Assembly (NCBI GenBank): GCA_032718475.1
Contig: JAUCBJ010000055.1
Coordinates: 1-64,000, forward strand
DNA from: Nemertoderma westbladi
Lineage: Eukaryota > Xenacoelomorpha > Nemertodermatida > Nemertodermatidae
DNA length: 64,000 bases
Reading direction: 5' to 3'
Both the position numbers and the translations under genes were made by a program. Position 1 is the first letter of the stretch. Each line of letters begins with the position of its first letter. Shown here piece by piece: positions 12,701 through 25,145 of this stretch. The notes beneath the pieces are model-generated. The model was not told the origin of the DNA. It made no database searches and was given only the letters and a program-made list of their open reading frames with translations.

Positions 12701-15700
12701 AGCACCAACTTCCAATGTAGGAATCAGAGAATTTCCCGTAGTGCAGGTGAGAGTCCACGGGCCCCGAAAAAGCTATATTGTGAACGCCCTTCTTGACTCC
12801 AGCAGCACAGGAACATTCATCGACAAAGAACTAGCCGAAGACATCTTTGCTGGACAACCCAAGTTCCGAACTAAGTTAAACATGTCGGGAATTATGCAGG
12901 TTTGGAAATCTACAGTAGTCGCAGATTACTATGTAGGCGCGTTGTCCACCCCCCAGGATGAATTAGGAGAACACAGTATAAGGTCAGTAAAAATGGTGGC
13001 GATAAAGAACTTCGCTACCAGCCAAGTGGAACCTTATAACTGGGACGAGGACGAGTGCACCCAGCAGCTTAAGATACCTCGATTCAACACAGACTACCCT
13101 GGAGTGCAAATACTCATCGGCCAAAATGCGCATGAGGCGCTTGAGACATTGGAGAAACGGCCTGCTCAACCGCAACCACTACAAACCTATGCGGGAAGAA
13201 CTAGAGTAGGTTGGTACTTTACTGGCCCTTCTCGTAGAACCCTCAGGGAAAGGTTACCCAAAGAACGGGTTTACCAAGTAAGTGAATGGGAAGAGGAGAG
13301 CAGTGAGGTGGACGACCCAACTGAGGAAACACCATAATCCTCAGACAATGACGACATCTACCAACTCTTCGATGAAGAGAATACCATCGACCTCCTTACG
13401 GAAAGCGAAACTTGGCACAACCAAGTAAACTTATGTCAACTCATTCGTCCATCAGGACAAGTCAACTATAATGACGAACTGAACGACGTAATAGATCGCT
13501 ACAACGCGAGGACTCGGGACGAACTCGCCGTACGATTCTTTACTCAAGAGGCGGTAGAGCCCAATTCCTATGATAAGGCCCTATCGGTAGAAGAAGAAAG
13601 AGCCAAGCAGATCCAGGAGACAACTACACGTTTTCTTAAAGATCAAGGTAGATATGAAATTGGTCTACCCTTTTGAAAACGAGAACCTAGATTTACCAAC
13701 AACCGACCCTTAGCGGAGAAAAGAATCGCTCAATTACATCGACGCCTTACGGCAAATACTTCAGCTAAAGAGATGTACAAGACGCAGCTGAAGAAATTCA
13801 TTGACAAGGGATATGCGGAGGTAGTACCGGAAGGAACACCCATAACTGAGAGGACGTACTATTTAACACACCATTACGTGCCCAAACCTGGTAAACCCAA
13901 CGAAGTACGAGTAGTATTTGACCGCTCCGCCCTCTACATGGGCCAATCCCTTAATTCCGAGTTGTTACCAGGACCCAACTTACTTCAATCCTTGTTGGGA
14001 ATACTCTTAAGATTACGACAATATTCCATTGCTTTCGCCTCCGATATAGAAGGAATGTTCTTACAAGTCAAGGCGCTGGATAGGGATCGAGATAGCCTAA
14101 GATTTCTGTGGTGGCCTGAAGGAGACCTCAACCAAAAACCGGTGGAGTACTGGATGACCATCCAAGCCTTTGGGATCATCTCAAGCCCTTCAAACGCCTG
14201 CTCAGTGGTGCGAACCACTGCTGATGACAACCGGGACGCCTTCTCTAAAGAGGTGATCGACAACATCAAACGGGATATATACATGGACGACAATTTAAAG
14301 TCCCTCCCATCGGTGGAAGAAGCTATTGATGTCGCCAAAGGAACGGTAGAGTGCTTGAAAAGAGGTGGATTTCGGTTGACTAAATTCACCAGCAACTCCC
14401 GTGAGTTTCTGGAATCGATACCGGTAGAAGACCGAGGAGCGAAAGACCTAGATCTAATAAAAGACGATCTTCCAGAAACCAAGACGCTTGGCTTGAAGTG
14501 GGACACGGAGAGAGATATCCTGTTTTTTCAGCTAAAACCGCAAGATAACCCAGTTCGGACTAAACAGATTTGTTTAAGTATCCTGAGCACTTATTTCGAT
14601 CCATTGGGATTTATTAGCCCAGTCATATTGATTGCTCGGAGTTTAGTACAACAAATGTGGCTTGAAAACCACTCATGGGACGATCCACTTAAGGGAGAAC
14701 TATTAAAGAAGTGGATGAAATGGGAAGATTCTCTACCAGCCATCGAGAACTTTATAATTTCCCGTTCATATTTTGGTCATGTTCTCCCTACGTATTCCTA
14801 TCAACTCCATGTGTTTGGAGACGCCAGCGATATGGGAATAGGTATAGTAGCCTACCTGAGAGTTGAAACTCCGGATGGAATCAAAGTCGCCTTGGTTACC
14901 TCTAAGGCCTTGATTAACAACAAGTTGAAGGTTCCTCGAGCAGAGTTAAAAGCGGCTCTATACGCCACAGCCATCGGCCGGAATGTAACAGAACAGATCG
15001 ACTATCCACTGAAGAAAACTGTTTATTGGACCGATGCTTTACTCGTGTTGGAGTATATAACCAATGAAGTCTGTCAGTTCAGCGTCTTTGTTACCAACAG
15101 AGTAGCCATTATTCTTAGTTGCACGAAGATAGATTAATGGAGACATTGCCCCGGAACGATTAATCCAGCAGACATCGCCTCCAGGGGAGCAACACCACAA
15201 GAACTGATAGATACTCCAGACTGGTTAGGTGGACCCGACTTCCTAAGCAAAGAAGAAGATGAATGGCCTCCTCATCTTACCACGGCTGAGATTAGACACG
15301 CCAAGGGAGCGGAGAAAGTCAAACCTAAAACCCGGGCGAGTAAATCGAAGTTATTTAAACCTGCGATAGATCTGTCTGTACTATACACTTCCGGAGATGA
15401 CGTTTTGGATCCACAATTCCCCGCCACAAATAAGACTGTTGTGGAAATCCGAGAGAGAGATTGGAAATCTGGAATACCAGACGTCTCGCAAGGACTCTCA
15501 CCCCTCCTGCATAGAGCGATACATTACTATAGTTCCTGGAATCGGCTCTGTAAGGCCGTGACATATTTAAAGCGATGTTTTCATCATCACTACTCCAGGA
15601 CGAAGACCACTAGTGATACCGCTCCACTGACATCTGCACAAGTTCATGTTGTTGAAGATCTTCCCAAATACAAGATATCCGACAGGTTTCTAAAGGAGAA

Positions 15701-17170
15701 GATCAGTTACCAGGAGCATGAAGAAACCAATAAGCAGATACTGAGACTCCTACAATGCTATGAGTATTCCGATAAGTATTTCCTGTTGTTGAGAAATCCA
15801 CAGATGCGCTTAAGGGATCGTTTCTCTAGCACCATGATAGATGGGTTAATATGTGTTGGAGGAAGACTCACTAATGCTCCATTATCCATCGACACTAAGT
15901 TTCCCATACTCATTAGAAATCTTGAAATACAAATCAAGATGATTGTAGATGTTCACAGTAAATTTTATCATGCTGGTAGAGAACGAGTTCTTAGCGAAAT
16001 CCGAACTCGCTATTATTTTTATAAACCCCGGAGAGCTCTGAACCAAGTTCTTAGGAACTGCATACCCTGTAGGAAAGCATTCAGTAGGCCTTTAACACAG
16101 CGAGAGGCAGAATTACCTAGGGAACGAGTAAGCTTCTATGAACCACCCTTTACTACTGTAATACCGGTGTGGATTTATTTGGCCCTATTGAAGTATATCG
16201 TGCTAGGACTATAGTCAAGAGATGGTGTGTCATCTTTGTTTGTATGACTTGTAGAGCTATCCATCTTGATATGGTGAACGATTTATCTACCAATAGCTTA
16301 ATATTGAGCTTACGCCGACAGATCACTCGCTTTGGAACTAGCAACACGATGAGATCTGATAAGGGAACTAACTTCATTGGTGCCAACAATGAAATCAAGG
16401 CTTACGTCAAAGATTGGAACCAAAGACAGGTGGACGATCAGCTAAGGGTAACAGTGCCTAGCTGGACCTTCAACGCCGCCGACGCCCCTTGGTGGGGAGG
16501 AAGTTGGGAGAGATTAATCAGGAGCGTAAAGACCGCATTTCACTTTATAGTGCCATGCCGCGCGTATCTCACCGACGAACTTTTGCGGACGTTAATGGAG
16601 GAAATCGCCGCCTATCTCAACGAGAGACCGCTTATGCCAGTCTCATTGAGTCCCGATTCCCTGGAAGCGCTAACACCCGCGCACTTCCTACGGAAGAAAC
16701 CTGTAGCCATGCTCCCACGATCGGAAATCACAGACGGAGACAAATACTGCCAACAAACTTGGCAACTTATGCAGTTGTTATCCCGTCGATTCGCTGACCA
16801 TTTCGAAAAACATTATCTGCCCACGTTACAACTTCGAAATAAGTGGTTTGCGCAGCAAGAAAACGTCAGCGCCGGAGACATGGTGCTTATTGTGGATTCA
16901 GATCTTCCACGTAAGCGGTGGCAGACAGGTCGTATCATCGAGACTCATATCTCGGATGATGGTTTGGTGCGCTCGGTAGAACTCGTCATCATGCGGCGTA
17001 ACTTTAAGAAACCGGGAATTTTCTTTGAGGCACAGCAGCTCAATCGCCCAGTTGGTCATTTATGTTTACTGGAAAGAGACAGAGAACTCTCCGGAAACTA
17101 CGGAAGGCAAGACACTCTTCCCACGGCCACCTCCCTAATTCAACAAACATCTAGGGACTCCCCAACGTAA
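9751..17170 (+). pseudogene. BEL/Pao gag-pol polyprotein, multiply broken
   Basis: Domains in order: an Ala/Glu-rich coiled coil of Gag (10240-10440), three CCHC-type knuckles (about 12260-12450), an aspartic protease (about 12793), reverse transcriptase with YMDDN (14279-14293), RNase H (about 14810-15130), an HHCC zinc-binding region (about 15950-16075) and a DDE integrase core (16169-16560). Compared with the giant copy it has a 1-base insertion near 10136, a stop at 10988, a frameshift near 11245, stops at 13335, 13674 and 15135, and extra bases near 16160. The protease motif reads LLDSSST where the other copy has LLDSGST. A gag-pol polyprotein would normally assemble the particle, copy the RNA and integrate the DNA; this copy cannot. 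Confidence 0.88.
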
Positions 17171-18780
17171 TATCGTCAGGAGTGGGTGTGTGACTATATT
17201 ATTTCATATTTTTATTATTTTATATTTATGTATGTATTATCATGTACTTTTATTATAATCGTTTTTCTTTAATTTTATTTAGTAGAATGTTATTTTAGCG
17301 ATTATTTAGTAGACTAGTGCAATATATTAGGTTTATTACTTAATTACTTATATATTATATATTTAGTGCGACGGCGAGAAATAATTATTTTTCTCTTTCC
17401 TTACTATCCGTATCATATTATAAATACGTGACTACAGTAAGATGAAATGTCCGTGCTTATTAAAGTACAATAAAGCTCCTACTATATTTAAGTATTATTG
17501 GTAGGCAGAGTATTAGAAATGCAAAGTTCAGATCCTCGTGTCCTCGTAGCTCTGGGTAGACCTTGGAAACGATTTGCCTCTTCACACTGACATTGCTTCG
17601 TGCGATATTGCTCTCATACCGTATATAATAATACATATAGTAGAGTGATGTCCCTCTAACAGTAGCGTAAACGCAAATAAATCTGTTAAACCTTTTGACC
17701 ATCTGTAATTCTAGTCGATTAAGATATCGTGGCACCCACCGATATACTTGAAAGACAAAATTTTAGAATCAGTGGTTAACGTCCCCAGACAAGTTCTGGA
17801 ATAAATCGGTGCCCATCTCAAATATTAATTATTTAATATTTACAAATCTATAAATCAAAATCTGTAAAATTCAGATCCTTTAAAAATTCTAGTCGATTAA
17901 GATATCGTAGCACTTACCGATACTCTTAAAAAGACAAATTCATAGAATTAAGGATCCTATGTCCCCAGACATGTTCTGGAATAAAATTGTATCTGCTTTA
18001 ATATTAAATAATAAAATTTACGGGAATAAATTTAAATTCATCTCTTTTAATGAATTTGATAAATTGTTATTTTATACAATTTATAACATTCCCAAAATTC
18101 CATTAATTAATAGATCATGGGAGCGGAGATTCACCCTATTAAGTGTACTAGTGTGAGAGAATCTCCAATATAGTGTCAATAGCCGATAAAATTCATAAAA
18201 TCATGTATAAAGAGGATATTGACAATTAAAGAATTACTATTAAATAGCATCCCAGATCTGTATGCATGAGAATTACCCTAATTCTACCGCTAGCTTTCCA
18301 TAATGTCACCATAGCAACAACCACGCTAGAATTAGAAGTGAGTTAAAAGAACAATAGAAAGCTTGCCCCATTGAGTAGCATAGAGAATAAATAGCACACC
18401 GCTAGTATCCAAGGATACATAATAATAACGTGGCATTCTGGAAACCACTGACTAACGGACAAATGGCCCAAATGTGTACAATTTGTGACAATTGTGTGGA
18501 ATTTGTGCGTTTATAGGTGAATGTTACTACTAAAGTGTGTTTACAGTACCGAGTCGCAATTGTGAAAGTAGCCCTAACTCTGCCATAAGAACCTGAAGTA
18601 AATCTAAGCCTTTGGGACTTTTGTCGTTGTGTAGCTACATGTTGGCGAAAACACAGCGACGACGGTACATCGGCGCTGAGAATCTCGCACTGTCCGGGGG
18701 CAGAGAGGGGTGGATAGGCAGTGACTCCCGCTAGCCTAAATATAAACTATTATAATATTCATAAACTCATAATAGCAGAG
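17171..18780 (+). other. Noncoding spacer between pol and ORF3 of BEL copy 2
   Basis: It is AT-rich with no credible coding region. It holds a direct repeat with 178-bp offset that begins CTAGTCGATTAAGATATCG at 17711 and 17889. The giant copy has the matching spacer at 45365-47339 plus 55262-55798, interrupted there by two insertions. Conservation of the layout in both copies suggests the spacer belongs to the element. A splice acceptor for a separate ORF3 mRNA could lie here, but I could not assign one. Confidence 0.6.
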
Positions 18781-20229
18781 ATGACTGAGTTGATAGAAGA
18801 TGATCTTGGTATCAGGGAGCGATATACTCTACCTTTACAAGCGTTTGTTGATAGCTTGATACGCGGCGACGCTGGTCCAACTATTACGGAGAACGATGGT
18901 TGTTATATCAAACCGCCAATGTCCCAGGAGCAACTTACGCGTGAATTGGACTATAGAAAGTTCACCGCTCGCTATACGCATCGTAATGGTACGTATATGG
19001 ACTTCTTAACTACTGGCCATCCTATCGATTTACACGATACAGATGATTTCGACACCGAAAGGGAAATGGTTTTATTTAAATATCATACCCAGTGGAGACG
19101 TAACGATAAACCGAGAATAGAACACGAGAATTCTATTCGAAACAGACTCGAAAGAGGAGACGTTGAAGAGCCGGATAAACGCAGCGACTTCAACGATTAT
19201 CTGGAATTCCTGAGAGAAACATATCTCAATATTGCCAGTCAGCAAAATCTAGAAACTCGATATCCTCAAGGTATACATCATGACCCTATGATAGAACTCA
19301 AACGGCTCTATTTCACTATGATGTATCTTACCGCCGATCGACCACTACCTGTCGTCCCAGATAGCTTCGAACAGATGGAGGAATATTGTAAAACTGGAGA
19401 ACGATCACCCGCGTTACCCCTGCAGGACTTGCGTCTTTGGTATTACTGCGACGAATGCCCTAGACCCAATCAGCAAACGGAAAGACATAAACATCCGCGG
19501 AGACGTTGCGCTAAACACAGTTTTACACGATATACTTATGGGAGTTTTGAGCGAAACCTGTTCGACGTATCACCTACGCTCGCTCGACTCAAACGATCCT
19601 TAAATAAACCAATGATCAGAGTTCCAGAATACTCGGTCAGACCTCCTCATTCCTTAGTGAGACCTCAAACGCTTGATCCTAATAGTATAACGGATCCCCC
19701 TGAACTGTACTCACTGTTTAAAGATCTTGTGTTACCCGAACAATTAATCGGCGGCACTCCGGTAGTGGGCTCGCTAGATATTCGCCAACCCTACCTAGCC
19801 GGATTGGGACGCAGTTATCTAGTATCGCCGTTTAACCCGTACAATCGTCCAGGCTTAACCCCGATACAACCCGTTACCGAAGTCGAAGAGAGCGTTGTAC
19901 GAAATGCGTTAGATGCTATTCGGCAGAAGATCGGAAAAGGAACTTACGATTGTTTAGAGAAACGCAAATTGCAGCAACAAGTCCAAGCGGTGAAAGAATT
20001 AGCTTTACCCCAGTTCGATCGAGAAATCCAGAACCTCGAGGAAGACATCGAACGTGGACAAACCTATTCTCTACAAGAGTTCCTAGACGAGCGTTTAAAA
20101 CAACAAGCGGAGGAAAATCAGCTCAGAGCGATTTTCATTTTATTAGCACAGAAGCCTCCGGGAAATCGCGCAATGCATTATGGTTTATGTTTACCTTTTC
20201 CTGATGCCAGAACATCGGCTGTGGAATAA
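18781..20229 (+). pseudogene. ORF3 of BEL copy 2, N-terminal third fused to LTR
   Basis: The start is set at MTEL because that methionine is shared with the giant copy (55799); the frame is open a little further upstream. The first 450 or so codons are uninterrupted and keep a cysteine/histidine cluster (YYCDECPRPN, then RHKH and CAKH at about residues 220-250) and a Gln/Glu-rich coiled coil. Homology stops at about 20118. The frame then runs into LTR sequence and ends at 20227-20229. The exonuclease-like region and zinc knuckles of the full ORF are gone. This copy shows the frame that the giant copy has lost near 56258 and 56550. Confidence 0.75.
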
Positions 20230-21050
20230 TTCTGTGTTTCAGCTTTTAGCAAAACATTAGTAGGCTTAGATTATAGAAACGTATAACTGTTATCTCACAT
20301 ACATACTCAACTCAGCATATCTCAGTGCAGTCTCACACGGGACAGTACCAGTACACACCGCATTATTTTACTGCTATTTACTGTTGGTTATTAATTGTAT
20401 CAGTTGATGGAATATTGTTATATTTGGATAATATCGATAAATAATCAGAAAACCCCCCATCTTCTTGATATACTGAAGGTAAGAGACCGGTTACATATAG
20501 CAATTGCGACTCACATTATCGTGGTTTTAGAGTGACTCTAATGCTATTTTATAGGCACTACATGGGTCAATTGCTGTTCTCTTTATATGTGATTAAAATT
20601 AGTGAAGGTCGGCAGATCGGTGTGCAGCATTGTGCGGTAGTGTGCATGATTGTGATTGATAACAAAGCATTTCCTAAAGAATGCGCCTTATACGTAAATC
20701 AATAGCCTTCCCGTTGTGTCTGGTATAAGTCATAACTCTGTTTATATATTTAGAGCGCCACGTCCTAAAGGAACTGTTAGTATTTCCCGAAAGTGAATAA
20801 TATTTGTCAGAGATTATATAATAGTGATCAATCGAATAGTACAGTAGGCCTACCCCGCAATAAGGTCTAAGCCATCCGAATCCAGTCTCCCGGGTATATC
20901 CAGCAGGTGAATGGTCGCGCACTAGGCTGGCTTCGGCTAATGTAGTGTTTATGTGTATCAAATACTTGTCATAAGCTAAAGTCGATTTACAAACTAAAAT
21001 ACATATAAATTTGGCAGGTTAAACTGCTAAAGGTCTTAAAAGCGCGAACA
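20118..21050 (+). mobile_element. Truncated 3' LTR of BEL copy 2
   Basis: It aligns with the family LTR from about 285 bases inside its start to its CA end at 21050. The ORF3/LTR boundary lies at a short shared CAATCAG/AAATCAG-like stretch, consistent with a deletion between the two. After 21050 the sequence changes to a different BEL fragment. Confidence 0.75.
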
Positions 21051-21070
21051 GGGGTGTAGCCTATAATAGG

Positions 21071-21614
21071 CTATGATACCAATGCATCACCGAACATGTG
21101 TAATTGGTACATGTGCGATGGCAGAGCGTTATGGAAATAAGCTCCGGGTACCCAAACGTTTTCGATGTCGGGTAGGGCATTTTCCCACTTAAGCCAGTTG
21201 TCTAGCAGATCTCCTGCTAGATGTTCATCCCATGTGAGATTGTGGTCCCACATAGATTTAACTATATGCCTAGCTTTCAGAATGACAGGACTTATAAAGC
21301 TTATAGGGTCAAACAGAGTACTCAATATACTGAGGCAAATACGTTTGGTACGTATACCTGTAGGTCTAGTTTGAACCTTAAAGAACATTTCATCCCATTG
21401 TGTGTTCTATCTAAGGCCAAGAGTCTTGGTTGCTGGCAAGTCGTTAGTGCTAAGGTCTAAGTCGTGACTGCCTCTCTCCGCTTCCGGAATGGTAGACAGG
21501 AATTCCCGGGAGTTACTGGTGAACTTAGTTAGGCGGAAGCCACCTTTCTTCAGACAATCAACCGTTCTCTTAGCAACGGACACAGCTTCCTGTACAGTGG
21601 GCACGGAATGTAGG
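21071..21614 (-). pseudogene. BEL-lineage reverse transcriptase/RNase H fragment (left piece)
   Basis: On the minus strand it reads through VPTVQEAVSVAKRTV, FRLTKFTSNSREFL, LPATKTLGL, the KRICLSILSTLFDP stretch, and QLHMFGDA at the start of RNase H. These correspond to the giant element's RT-RNase H region, but the sequence is clearly diverged, so it is a separate BEL lineage. It has a frameshift near 21400 and ends just inside RNase H. Confidence 0.8.
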
Positions 21615-22698
21615 TGTGACGGGATCCACCCAGGATCCCGGTTTATCTGGTTTCTAATCTTACGCGTCGTCCCCGCCGTTATAAGTGAAAGGTGAAAGAG
21701 TTATTGTTCGTTGTATATAGTCTCAGGGTATAATAGTATAAGATATAAGTAGATAATATAAGTACACCGGTAAAATAATATGCGATGATGACTGGACGGA
21801 GATGACGGAATTTAGAGTTCCGGTACTGTCCTTACTAACTGACTTACTATAAGTGAAATGGGATAACATGATGACTGGTAATATATATTGCACGGTTGGC
21901 CACGTGGTGTTACTCAGTCGATGATTTCCCCCCATTGGCTAATAACCTATTTTACACCCTCTGCCCTGCGGTGGTGTTTCCCCCCCCCCCCCCCCCCCCC
22001 CCCCGCTACTGTTACTCTCCTCTCTCTCAGGGGTGTAACCCGTGACCCCCATTGTGTGTGTGTTATCTGGGGTTTCTCCTTCCCACTTTCTCGGGGTGAC
22101 ACGAGGTTGATTGATAGTCGACCTCGTGTTCCCCAATATTGCTTAAACCTCACTTTATGGGGTGGTTAGCGGAATTGAATAAGCTAACACTCCCCCCCCA
22201 TGCTATCTTCCCGGTAAGAAGATAGCATCCACCTTTAGTGCGCTACAATTCCGCTGGATCCCGATCTAGTATCGGGTGTGGGGTGGGTCTATTTTCTTTG
22301 AGTCGGCTTTCCAGGCCGCTCCCTATGGGTATGATAATGCTACCCCGTCTTGGTACAACTCTACCTATTTTGTACCAAGACATCTGCTGTCCCGTGTCGG
22401 GCCGGTCGCGCGCTCCTCTCACACGACTTTTGTTTCCCCAACACTTTCACCACTAACCTCCCTCCACTTTCACCCTAACTCTGCCATACTCCCGACCTCC
22501 TCGTCCCTCACTCTGCCTCTTACTTCTCCTTCCCCACACTTGAATTGCGCCCACACTTTCTCCACACTCCGCACTTCACACTCTGTTACTCATATCTCGC
22601 CCTATCTCACCCTCTCTTTTCTGACGAGCCTCACCCCCCTTTTTGTGCCGTCGCACTCAAGAAGTATGATGTCGTCAGCGTCTCGTCCGTGACCTACA
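21615..22698. mobile_element. Unclassified ~1.1-kb insertion in a BEL fragment, LTR-like ends
   Basis: This block splits the minus-strand BEL reverse transcriptase fragment. It begins TGTGACGGGATCC and appears to end CCGTGACCTACA, so it has TG...CA ends and partly inverted termini like an LTR. It contains a run of 20 or more C at about 21979-22003 and long pyrimidine-rich stretches. The flanks GTAGG and GTACC are too different to call a target duplication. No coding sequence is evident. A solo LTR of a Gypsy-type element is a guess. Confidence 0.4.
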
Positions 22699-22711
22699 GT
22701 ACCATGGTCGA

Positions 22712-23248
22712 TTAGTCCCCAGTCCCAGTAGCTAATTGGAAAAAAATTGTCATATAGATGTTTTGTTTAATGTTATTGATTACTCCAGATTCATATAAAT
22801 GTCTATTGTCATCTGCCGTGCGGGAAACAATTTGGCAGGCATTCGAAGGGCTGGATATTAGCCCAAAGGCTTGTATAGTCATCCAATACTCCTGGGGTGT
22901 CTTACTGGTATCTCCTCCAGGCCACCAGAGGAAACGTAAGCTGTCCTGGTCCTCCCGTGTGACCTTGACTTGCAGGAACATTCCTTCGATATCAGAGGCG
23001 AAGGCGACATCGAATTGTCTTAAATGGATCAGTATTCCTGGAAGTGAACGCAGTAGGTTGGGGCCGGCTAGTAATTGAGAGTTCAGCGATTGTCCCTTGT
23101 ACAGAGCTGATCCGTCAAAAACTACTTGGACCTTATCTGGTTTATCAGGTCTTTTCACGTAATGATGGGTGATATAATATGTGCGATCAGTATGGGGAGT
23201 ATCAGGTGGCACCTCGGTAGCATATCCTTCGCTGATGGTTTTCGACAT
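22712..23248 (-). pseudogene. BEL-lineage reverse transcriptase fragment (right piece)
   Basis: On the minus strand it carries the BEL RT N-terminal part: TYYITHHYVKRPDKPDKVQV, FDGSALYKGQSLNSQLL, FASDIEGMFLQVKV, FLWWPGGD, YWMTIQAFGLISSPSNAC and the start of the catalytic box at NIYM. The frame is damaged just at the catalytic aspartates and then meets the 21615-22698 insertion. It continues in the piece at 21071-21614. Confidence 0.85.
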
Positions 23249-23346
23249 TTGTTTGTTGTAGTTTATTATTAGATCAGTTCACTCATTGGTTAGGCCTACA
23301 TTACAAACTTATTTTGCTGCACGCTAGGACTAGACTCCACCTCGTA

Positions 23347-23622
23347 GGTCCCACCTTGGTGTAGTGGTTGCATTGAATTCACATCTCCTGTAGGTCGTGG
23401 GTTCGATCCTCACTTGGGCCAGGGCAGTTTTCGATTCGGCACGAATGCTTTAAAGGGACCAGCCAGGGCGCATCTATGCCTTACATCCTTAAGTGGTAGC
23501 TAAATGAGTACTGCAGTTTCCTCTGGGGAGTAAAGTTCTGGGGGGACCGCACTGGAAATAAGTCGTCAGACATTATGCGTAATCCCTGGCCTAGCGGCCG
23601 AAGAAACTTTACTTTACTTTAG
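23347..23622 (+). mobile_element. tRNA-derived SINE
   Basis: A 74-nt tRNA-like head (23347-23420) has an A box TGGTGTAGTGG at 23357 and a B box GGTTCGATCC at 23400. Its end sequences can pair as an acceptor stem with small defects. An unrelated body follows and ends in a simple ACTTTACTTTACTTT tail. A and B boxes are the internal RNA polymerase III promoter of tRNA genes and SINEs. The central stem does not fold as a good anticodon arm, so I call it a SINE rather than a tRNA gene. Confidence 0.65.
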
Positions 23623-24606
23623 CCCTAATAATTTATATGTTGTTAATTTTTAATTTTTAATGAGTTTTAATACAGTATGTAACACAACAGGGTGTAACAA
23701 TCAATAATATATACATACATACAGTATGTATACTTACGTACGTATATACCATCTTCTATTAATTATAAGCCGTAGGCCTACCTGCTGTGTAATATTTAAT
23801 TCCGAAAAATGCAATTAATTGTCTTTGGGTCGGTAGGTTGATTTCAGTTAGAGTTTGTTAATGTGGGGCGAGACCCGTATGGCGAGCCATCAGCGAACTG
23901 ATAAAATTATACTATGGCCGTTTTTCAAAAGTCTGTGTGTGTGTGTGTATGTGTGTGTGTTTGTAGGTAGCCATAAATGTCGGAAGCCATAATCGAAGTT
24001 AATATCTTCAGCTAAATTGTATGGTTGAGTCATTTTGAACGGTCTCTCCATGGAAATTAATTGTTTAGCACCATACGATTAAAGTTATTTTGCACTGAAA
24101 TTAGATATCTGGAATCCACGTACCCCATCCCATTATAGTTTTTTATTTTTTCAAGTGATTTGCGTTAATAAATGTATTTTTAATTGATTTAAACATAATT
24201 AACATTGCAAATTCATACGCTGATTCCATTCTCCCCCATAGAGCCTAAGGCATGGCAATAGCAGCCGTGCCCAATAATATTTCTTGAAGTTTTACATTAC
24301 TGCAAGCTAAGTCTTTGACCAAGCCAGTGCAGTGCCTAGGCTAGTACACAAGGACATAGTAGTCCAGTAGAAGGAATAGTGCTCCTTCAATACATCTCAG
24401 CAGACATCAATTCATTTGCCGGTGCCTACCATAACATAACATATATGTTTGATTTCCAATCACCTCTCACCACAATTATTATTAGTAATTAAAAGTTTCA
24501 ATTCGATTTGTCTTTCCGTTATCTGGTTATTCAGTTATTGCATTATTAATAAATAAATGTTTTAAAATATATCTTACGAAATATGGTTAATAATTAAAAC
24601 TTGTCG
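23623..24606. other. AT-rich intergenic DNA with a TG microsatellite
   Basis: No coding region, RNA gene or mobile-element boundary is recognised. A TG-rich simple repeat lies at about 23933-23962. Short palindromic TACGTACGTA runs occur near 23730-23745. Confidence 0.5.
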
Positions 24607-25145
24607 CTAACATTCTCGCTATGGGGGTTTTAAGGAGTGCTGATTACATTTCTGATGTCAGTTTTCACGTTTACATAAATCTAGTCTGTCTGTCTGTCGG
24701 TCATTCTGTCAGTCAGTCTGTCAAAACTTAAAAAATAATTCAAATTAACTAACATTCTCGCTATGGGGATTTTAAGGGGTGCTGATTTCATTTCTAATGT
24801 CAGTTTTCAGGTTTACATAAATCTAGTCTGTCTGTTTATCGGTCTTTCTGTCAGTCAGTCAGTCTGTCAAGACTTAAAAAAGAATACAAACTAACTAACA
24901 ATCTCGTTATGGGGGTTTTAATTGGTGCTGATTTTATTTTAGATGTCAGTTTTCACGTTTAAAAAAATCTAGTCTGTCTGGCTGTCGGTCTTTCCGTCAA
25001 TCAGTCTGTGAAAACTTAAGAAAGTATACTAACTAACCAACATTCTCGCTATGGGGGTTTTAAGGGTTGCTGATTTCATTTCTGATGTCAGTTTACACGT
25101 TTACATAAATCTAGTCTGTCTGTCTGTCGGTCTCTCTGTCAGCCT
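24607..25145. repeat. Tandem repeat, about 142-146-bp unit, four copies
   Basis: Units begin at about 24607, 24749, 24895 and 25037 with CTAACATTCTCGCTATGGG or a close variant. Each continues through a shared TCTGATGTCAGTTTTCACGT-like stretch and a run of short GTCT/GTCA repeats. The copies differ by point changes and small indels, and the last is incomplete. Confidence 0.85.

Larger units (their letters stand above)
8695..21050 (+). mobile_element. Degraded sense BEL/Pao element, copy 2
   Basis: This is a sense copy of the giant element's family. It has the 3' end of its 5' LTR (8695-9029), a shortened leader, decayed gag-pol (about 9751-17170), a spacer, the first third of ORF3 and a truncated 3' LTR. 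About 1.8 kb of leader and gag start is missing at about 9750. About 3 kb is missing between ORF3 and the LTR near 20118. It lacks the MITE and the CR1-like LINE seen in the giant copy, so it supplies the empty sites for both. Confidence 0.88.

Noticed and set aside
23347-23420. Functional tRNA gene
   Set aside because: A and B boxes are present, but the anticodon arm does not fold well and a SINE-type body and tail follow directly.
24607-25145. CRISPR array
   Set aside because: The repeats are long, diverged and directly adjacent with no unique spacers, and the genome is eukaryotic.
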